The notes under the pieces: generated by a model
The model's input: the letters and a program-made list of their open reading frames with translations, nothing else
Database searches by the model: none
Told to the model about the DNA's origin: nothing
Source: Thermohalobaculum sp039030715
GTDB taxonomy: Bacteria; Pseudomonadota; Alphaproteobacteria; Rhodobacterales; Rhodobacteraceae
Assembly: GCA_039030715.1 (NCBI GenBank)
Contig: JBCCDU010000013.1
Coordinates: 5,554 to 69,553, forward strand
DNA length: 64,000 bases
Reading direction: 5' to 3'
Position numbers and translations under genes: made by a program
In this document: one piece after another, positions 59,099 to 64,000 of the stretch
How positions within the stretch are numbered: position 1 is the first letter of the stretch
Layout of the letters: each line of letters begins with the position of its first letter

Positions 59099-61065
59099 GC
59101 GTTTTCAACACAGGCTTCGGCACCCCGAACGCAGCAGCAGGCGGGGGATCGACCGACCTCTCGGTCCAGGCGACACCGGATGCGGTTGTCGTTCTCTCCT
59201 CCACTGGCGCGGATGCTGTGCTTCTGGCCGCCGACGGCACCAATGCGGGCGTTCTGACCGCGGCGGACAAGCAACGCCTGGATACGCTGGCGGGCGATCT
59301 GTCTCTGCCGGATTTCGACACCTTTGCCGATGCCGCCGCGGCGGTGCCCACCGGCGATTTCCTGCGCACCGCGGGCTTTACCTCGCCGGGTGACGGCGGC
59401 GGCGCGCTTTACGCCAGGGTGGCGACCGATCCCGGCCATGGCGGGGTTCTGCAAACCGCCGATAACGCCTTCTGGGATCTGGCAGAGCTGCGGGTGACCC
59501 CCTTCATGTTCGGCGCGACCGGCAATGGCAGCACCAATGACGGCGTGGCTTTGCAGGCATTTTTCGATTTCCTAGGCACGAATATCCGGATACTCGGCGA
59601 TTTCTCCGGTGAGTGGGGAACGAGCCAGACGCTTTCCATTACGGGCACCATCGGCAGCCGTTTCATCTGCGGCACGATCAATGCGCTGGGCGCGATGGAC
59701 ACCATTCTGACCATCACCGGCGCCGGTATGAACTTCGACGGCACGCTCGAACTCAACGGCTTCTCCCCGGGTGGCACGGCGAACTACGCCAACCGCCAGA
59801 CGACCAATGGGATCGAGCTGATCTCGGCGGGCAACACCAAGTTCGACCGGCTTTGGCTGCGCGGCTTCCAACGCTATGGCGTCTTCGCGACCACGACCGG
59901 GAACAACCAGCTCAACCTGGGTGATGTGCGCGCTATCGATTGCGGCTCCATCGGCGAGACGGTGCTGAACCTTGCGCTGACATTCGATTTCACCGCCCGT
60001 TCCGACAACGGCATCGTCGGTCCGAACCAGCAGTCGACCCTGACGACGACTGGCATCCCGCCAGAGCTTGAACCCGGCGATATTGTCAGCATCAATGGCC
60101 GTCCATTGCTGATCCAGGAGATCGCAGGCAACGATCTCTCGGTCTATCCGAACCCGCCCGCGGGCGTCAGTTCGGGCCAGATCGTTGCGCTGCATGGCGG
60201 CACGGTCAATCTGCAGGGCAACGATGCGGGCCTCTCGTGGATCGAGTCGATCAGTTCGATCCGCTGCGGCACGGCGTTGCGTGCAGGCGCGCTCTATGGC
60301 CAATCGGTGGGCAAGCTGCATGCCGAGGCCTGCGGGATCGGTGTGATCCTGGGCAATGTGCGTACCGGTTCGGCCAGACGCATCTGTCTCGAGGGTGCGT
60401 ATTTCGAAAACTGCCAAGTGCATATCCTGCATACCGGCGGCGTCGCGGCCTCGGTGGTAATCGAGAACCCGCATCTTCTGGATTTCGAGAAATCGTTCCG
60501 CCTCAGCCAGATGGACGCGAATGACAACCCGGTGGATCCGCGCCTGGTGGGCGTCACGCTGGTCAGCGACAAGATCCATACCGGATCGGCCCAGCGGGCC
60601 TTCGGCGCCACGAACCCCATCGAGAAACTGTCGAACGACGCCGGGTCGAACAAGATCTTCACCGACCGGTCCTCGGTTACGTTTCAGCTCGACTACGACG
60701 ATGGGGCCAATCGGCTCTACGGGTTGGATACGGTCGAGATCACGGCCTTCGGTCCCGGTTTGGAAAACCAGCCGACGGGTGCGGTGGTGATCGAACCCAA
60801 TGCGGACGATCTGGCCGCTGGGATTACGATCGATGGCGGATCCAGCTTCACCCTGCCTGCGCGCAAGCACCCGGTCTATATCGTCGCGCGCTTCGTCGTG
60901 GCGGATCAGAACTGGCAGGTGAACTGGACCGAGATCGCACCCGCGCTGGTCCCGGCGACACCTATCGCCGATCCAAGCGGTGGCGCTGTCGTGGATGCCG
61001 AGGCCCGCACGGCGATTAACGCGATCCTCACCACATTACGCGATCAAGGCTCCGTGGCGATCTGA
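59095..61065 (+). CDS. Beta-helix tailspike-like protein, probable GTA head-spike fibre (GhsB-like)
   Basis: A 656-residue protein without a signal peptide. The N-terminus has phage-fibre features (GVLTAADKQRLDTLAGD), then a pectate-lyase-type parallel beta-helix starting at MFGATGNGSTNDGVALQAFF (about 138) and running to about 480, and a C-terminal beta domain. It ends with VVDAEARTAINAILTTLR, a tail typical of phage and GTA structural proteins. Overlaps the small upstream gene (ATGA, with GGAGG). Binding or cutting of capsular polysaccharide is the likely role. A free polysaccharide lyase is the alternative. Confidence 0.7.
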   Translation: MSVFNTGFGTPNAAAGGGSTDLSVQATPDAVVVLSSTGADAVLLAADGTNAGVLTAADKQRLDTLAGDLSLPDFDTFADAAAAVPTGDFLRTAGFTSPGDGGGALYARVATDPGHGGVLQTADNAFWDLAELRVTPFMFGATGNGSTNDGVALQAFFDFLGTNIRILGDFSGEWGTSQTLSITGTIGSRFICGTINALGAMDTILTITGAGMNFDGTLELNGFSPGGTANYANRQTTNGIELISAGNTKFDRLWLRGFQRYGVFATTTGNNQLNLGDVRAIDCGSIGETVLNLALTFDFTARSDNGIVGPNQQSTLTTTGIPPELEPGDIVSINGRPLLIQEIAGNDLSVYPNPPAGVSSGQIVALHGGTVNLQGNDAGLSWIESISSIRCGTALRAGALYGQSVGKLHAEACGIGVILGNVRTGSARRICLEGAYFENCQVHILHTGGVAASVVIENPHLLDFEKSFRLSQMDANDNPVDPRLVGVTLVSDKIHTGSAQRAFGATNPIEKLSNDAGSNKIFTDRSSVTFQLDYDDGANRLYGLDTVEITAFGPGLENQPTGAVVIEPNADDLAAGITIDGGSSFTLPARKHPVYIVARFVVADQNWQVNWTEIAPALVPATPIADPSGGAVVDAEARTAINAILTTLRDQGSVAI

Positions 61066-61081
61066 TGCTTGCAAGCCACGG

Positions 61082-61113
61082 CATTCCCGGTGGTCGAGGG
61101 TCCACCGGGAATG
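61082..61113. terminator. Hairpin between convergent genes
   Basis: A perfect 12-bp stem (CATTCCCGGTGG / CCACCGGGAATG) with an 8-base loop, 17 bases after the spike gene stop and 35 bases before the stop of the opposite gene. May stop transcription both ways; no strong T tract. Confidence 0.65.
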
Positions 61114-61147
61114 TCCAAATGCGGCGATCCGGCCAGCGCTGGATCGC

Positions 61148-61756
61148 CTATCCGGCTTTCATGGCGTCGACCTCTGCCAACGCTGCTTCGCGAGAGGGCA
61201 ATATGTCCGGCGAAGGCGGCGGCTCGGCCCCCTCCGCATACCGCACGGTTCCAAGCGCATAGTTCACGGCGATCCGCTTGCCACGATGGGCATAGGCGAC
61301 CCAGGCCTCCGGCCACACACTGCAATCGCGGTAATTCACGATGAAGTAACATTGCCGTCCCGCCTGGCGGATCACCCCTTCGATCGCGTCATAGACATCG
61401 TTGACTGTCTGCGAGCTGCTGAACGCCAGATCGCTGAAATCGAGCTCGATCACGTCGAGGTCGGGAAGGTAGTGGATACGCTCGGCATAGGCCTGCGGGC
61501 CGGTCACCGGCGCAGCGTCTTTCTCTCGCGCCGCGGCGTAGACGCTGGCGGCCAGGGCGCCCACGCCCTGCTCCAGCCTGGTGCATTCGCGCAGCGCGGT
61601 TTCGATGAAGCGCTGACGCTCGCGCTCCTCCAGATCCGGGAAATCGCGCAGAATTTCGAGGGCACCACGCACCGCCGTCAAGGGCGAGACGAAATCTTCC
61701 TCGACCTTCGTGCTCAGCGCCAGGGTGGCATAGGGGCGGCTCTCGTCCTCGGACAT
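61148..61756 (-). CDS. HisKA-like dimerisation protein lacking the phosphoacceptor His
   Basis: A 202-residue soluble protein. Residues about 14-70 look like a histidine-kinase DHp helix pair (VSPLTAVRGALEILRDFP, then FIETALRECTRLEQGVGALA), but the H-box His is replaced by Glu20 and there is no ATPase domain. The C-terminal half (about 90-180, VIELDFSDLAFSSSQTVNDV) resembles a STAS-like or other alpha/beta fold. Start 61756 has GGAGAAG. It is divergent from a lone response regulator, so a regulatory partner role is likely; no family name is certain. Confidence 0.6.
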   Translation of the reverse strand: MSEDESRPYATLALSTKVEEDFVSPLTAVRGALEILRDFPDLEERERQRFIETALRECTRLEQGVGALAASVYAAAREKDAAPVTGPQAYAERIHYLPDLDVIELDFSDLAFSSSQTVNDVYDAIEGVIRQAGRQCYFIVNYRDCSVWPEAWVAYAHRGKRIAVNYALGTVRYAEGAEPPPSPDILPSREAALAEVDAMKAG

Positions 61757-61941
61757 CGATCTTCTCCAACCACGGCCCCGGCTTCACATTAGGCGATCCA
61801 TGCGGGCCGGTCCATCCGCCTGCGATGCGGCGGCGACGCCCCAGAGAGGTTGCAGGGACGTTGCAAGCCCCGGGCATTCCATGCGACGCTCAAAGAAAGG
61901 CCACCGGATCAGCGCATCCGGCCGAGTGAGGGGACCGGGCC

Positions 61942-62319
61942 ATGACCAAACGCGTGCTCGTGATCGAGGACGAACCGAACATCACCAGTTCGCTCAGCTT
62001 TCTGCTGCAGCGCTCCGGCTTCGATGTACAGACCGAGGATGACGGCAAAGCCGGTCTTGCCGCTGTGTTGGCGGATCCGCCCGATATCCTGATCCTGGAT
62101 GTGATGCTGCCCGGGATGGATGGCTATCAGATTCTCGAGCGCTTGCGCGGCGAGGCTAAGACCCGCGACCTGCCGATCCTGATGCTGACGGCAAAGGGCC
62201 AGCAGGAGGACCGGCAAAGCGCATTGGACCGCGGCGCGGATCTGTTCATCACCAAGCCCTTCGCAAATGCCGAGATACTGGAGGCTGTGCAACAGCTCTC
62301 GGCCGGGCGCCCGGCCTGA
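61942..62319 (+). CDS. Single-domain response regulator (REC only)
   Basis: A 125-residue receiver domain with all phosphorylation residues: Asp10/Glu11, Asp53 (ILDVMLPGMDG), Thr83 (MLTAKGQ) and Lys105 (ITKPFAN). No output domain. It probably signals through protein binding. ATG 61942 is preceded by GAGGGGACC. It is divergent from the His-kinase-like gene and followed by a sulfotransferase 7 bases later. Confidence 0.93.
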   Translation: MTKRVLVIEDEPNITSSLSFLLQRSGFDVQTEDDGKAGLAAVLADPPDILILDVMLPGMDGYQILERLRGEAKTRDLPILMLTAKGQQEDRQSALDRGADLFITKPFANAEILEAVQQLSAGRPA

Positions 62320-62326
62320 CCGTTCG

Positions 62327-63055
62327 ATGATGCGCAGCGGCCGGGCTAAGCATCTGGCATTGCAGGCGATGATGCGTCTCCTCGGGGTGGAAAGGGTCAA
62401 CAGTATCCTGCTCGCGCGGAACTTTCGTGCCTACCGCCGGGCTGGGGTGATCTTCATCCATGTACCAAAGGCGGCGGGCAGCACGATCTCCGCCGCGCTC
62501 TACGGACGCTCGCTGGGGCACTTCACGGCGGCGGAGTTGCGCGACCACGCACCACGGACATTCACGAAACTTTCCAGTTTCGCCATCCTGCGCGACCCGG
62601 TGGCACGGGCCGTATCTGCCTGGCGCTATGCCAGGTCCGGCGGCACGGCGGAGGGATGGATCGCACCCCATCCCGACTATGCTCTGCCCGCGTTTCAGAC
62701 CCTGGAACACTTCGCCTGCGATTGGTTGCCGCCGAGGATTGCAGCACCCGATCTGGACTTCGTCTTCCGTCCGCAGACCGGCTTCGTCTGCGACCAGACC
62801 GGCACGCCCATACCCGACCACCTTTTTGCGCTGGAGCGACCGGCTCCACTGTCCGCTTTCCTAGCCACGCGGGGTGTTGCGGATCTGAGCCGTATGCCAG
62901 GGCGCAATCGGAACCCTGGAGGAGAAGACGATCTCGCAACGCTGTCTGCCAGGGCGCGGGGAGCCCTGGCCGGTATCTATGCCGACGACGTTGCGCTCTA
63001 TCGCAGCCTGATCACCCAATCGCCTGACGAAACGGCCGGAGGACCACCCGAATGA
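62327..63055 (+). CDS. Sulfotransferase family protein
   Basis: A 242-residue PAPS-dependent sulfotransferase-like protein. The 5'-PSB loop is IFIHVPKAAGSTISAAL and the 3'-phosphate site is FAILRDPVARAVSAWRYA. Such enzymes add sulfate to sugars of surface polymers; the nearby polysaccharide operon is a possible target. Start 62327 is the first ATG after the response regulator stop. It overlaps the aldo/keto reductase start (ATGA). Confidence 0.85.
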   Translation: MMRSGRAKHLALQAMMRLLGVERVNSILLARNFRAYRRAGVIFIHVPKAAGSTISAALYGRSLGHFTAAELRDHAPRTFTKLSSFAILRDPVARAVSAWRYARSGGTAEGWIAPHPDYALPAFQTLEHFACDWLPPRIAAPDLDFVFRPQTGFVCDQTGTPIPDHLFALERPAPLSAFLATRGVADLSRMPGRNRNPGGEDDLATLSARARGALAGIYADDVALYRSLITQSPDETAGGPPE

Positions 63056-64000
63056 AATACCGCAAACTGGGATGCAGCGACCTCAGCGTCTCGACCCTCT
63101 GCCTCGGCTCGATGACCTGGGGCAGCCAGAACACCACCGCCGAAGGCCATGCCCAGATCGACCGCGCCCTGGATGCGGGCATCAACTTCATCGATACGGC
63201 CGAGATGTATCCGGTGAACCCGATCAGCGCCGAAACCCAGGGCGCGACAGAAACGGTCATAGGCGAGTGGATCGCCAGGACGGGCCGACGCGCCGATATG
63301 ATCCTGGCGAGCAAGGTGTCCGGCGCAGGGGCGGTCGGATCGCGCGGCGGCGAGCCGATCACCGGCGCTGCGATGCACAGGGCGATCGAGGGCTCGCTGC
63401 GACGTCTGAAGACCGATTATATCGATCTCTATCAAATCCATTGGCCGAACCGGGGTTCGTACCATTTTCGCAAATACTGGAACTACGACCCGACCGATCA
63501 GGACCGCACATCCACCCGCGACCATATCCGCGAGGTGCTGGAGACCGCTGCGACACTGATCGAGCAGGGCAAGATCCGCCATCTCGGCCTGTCGAACGAA
63601 AGCGCCTGGGGGGTGATGCAGTTTCTGCAGATCGCGGAGGAGGAAGGGCTGCCACGCGTCATCAGCATCCAGAACGAGTATTCTCTGCTCTGCCGGATTT
63701 TTGACCTGGATCTAGCGGAACTCTGCCATCACGAGGGGGTCGATCTCCTGTCCTTCTCGCCGCTGGCGGCCGGAATTCTCAGCGGCAAATATCAGGGAGA
63801 TGCAGTGCCGCCAGGCTCTCGGCGCAGCCATGTGGCCAATCTGGGCGGGAGGATCAATCCACGGCTGGAACCGGCCGTCGCGGCTTATCTGAGCATCGCG
63901 GAGCGTCATGCGCTCGATCCCTGTCAAATGGCGCTGGCCTGGTGCCTGACACGGCCCTTCATGGGTTCGGCGATCTTCGGTGCGACATCGATGGAACAAC
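63052..64000 (+). CDS. Aldo/keto reductase (Tas-like), 3'-partial
   Basis: The first 316 codons of a TIM-barrel NADP(H) oxidoreductase; the gene runs off the right edge. Catalytic Asp and Tyr are in NFIDTAEMYPVNPISAETQG, the Lys in ILASKVSGAG, the His in DLYQIHWPN. The insertion near NRGSYHFRKYWNYDPTDQDR and PLAAGILSGKY are typical of the Tas/YdhF-like group. Substrate unknown. The start overlaps the sulfotransferase stop by four bases. Confidence 0.92.
   Translation, partial: MKYRKLGCSDLSVSTLCLGSMTWGSQNTTAEGHAQIDRALDAGINFIDTAEMYPVNPISAETQGATETVIGEWIARTGRRADMILASKVSGAGAVGSRGGEPITGAAMHRAIEGSLRRLKTDYIDLYQIHWPNRGSYHFRKYWNYDPTDQDRTSTRDHIREVLETAATLIEQGKIRHLGLSNESAWGVMQFLQIAEEEGLPRVISIQNEYSLLCRIFDLDLAELCHHEGVDLLSFSPLAAGILSGKYQGDAVPPGSRRSHVANLGGRINPRLEPAVAAYLSIAERHALDPCQMALAWCLTRPFMGSAIFGATSMEQ

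Noticed and set aside
58772..61065. Prophage remnant
   Set aside because: No integrase, terminase, capsid or lysis genes nearby. The two genes fit a GTA spike locus beside capsule genes better.
1..64000. tRNA and rRNA genes
   Set aside because: I looked through the gene-free stretches and saw no TTC-loop or cloverleaf pattern; a covariance search would be needed to be sure.

Overview
The window looks like chromosomal DNA from a GC-rich alphaproteobacterium, most likely of the order Rhodobacterales. The evidence is a MipZ-type division ATPase, a phasin, a ClpS/ClpA pair, a perfect CtrA box (TTAA-N7-TTAAC), and a gene pair resembling the head-spike genes of Rhodobacter gene transfer agents beside capsule genes. 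I saw no rRNA, tRNA, CRISPR array, integrase or transposase. The window starts inside a glutathione S-transferase gene that carries a frameshift and ends inside an aldo/keto reductase gene.

Region 1 (1-12 kb) holds a CHASE2 adenylate cyclase divergent from a TPR/beta-barrel outer-membrane protein and a large secreted FecR protein with a TbpB-like C-terminal barrel; the last two look like a type XI (Slam) secretor and its cargo. Beyond them lie a cyclic-nucleotide-binding protein, an ABC exporter with eroded ATPase motifs, YjbQ, a PaaI thioesterase and an MlaC-like protein. Region 2 (12-27 kb) has a type I secretion ABC/HlyD pair, a FemAB/GNAT protein, peroxiredoxin, rsmD, a class V aminotransferase-fold enzyme, a PstS-OmpA fusion, a GntR regulator, a Met-rich DUF2182 protein with DUF1326, a zinc-ribbon protein, and a seven-repeat FG-GAP/RTX protein that is a plausible type I cargo.

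Region 3 (27-41 kb) is mostly housekeeping: prs, rpmE, mipZ, ugd, an M23 peptidase, clpA, clpS, phasin, a D,D-carboxypeptidase with a SPOR domain, a Crp-family regulator and a WbpP-like epimerase. It is interrupted by an AT-rich lipoprotein gene whose 3' end returns to host composition.

Region 4 (41-45 kb) is a four-gene overlapping operon (HAD-UbiA fusion, GtrA, DprE1-like, DprE2-like) that matches the mycobacterial route to polyprenyl-phosphate-arabinose. Region 5 (45-51 kb) is a molybdate ABC operon (modABC) followed by a tungstate-type operon (tupBCA) and a convergent TunR-like regulator.

Region 6 (51-64 kb) is an exopolysaccharide operon (WbpM-like dehydratase, SDR, GT4, Wzx, Wzc-type kinase), then a CtrA box and the putative GTA spike genes, then a His-kinase-like protein lacking its phosphoacceptor, a single-domain response regulator, a sulfotransferase and an aldo/keto reductase.
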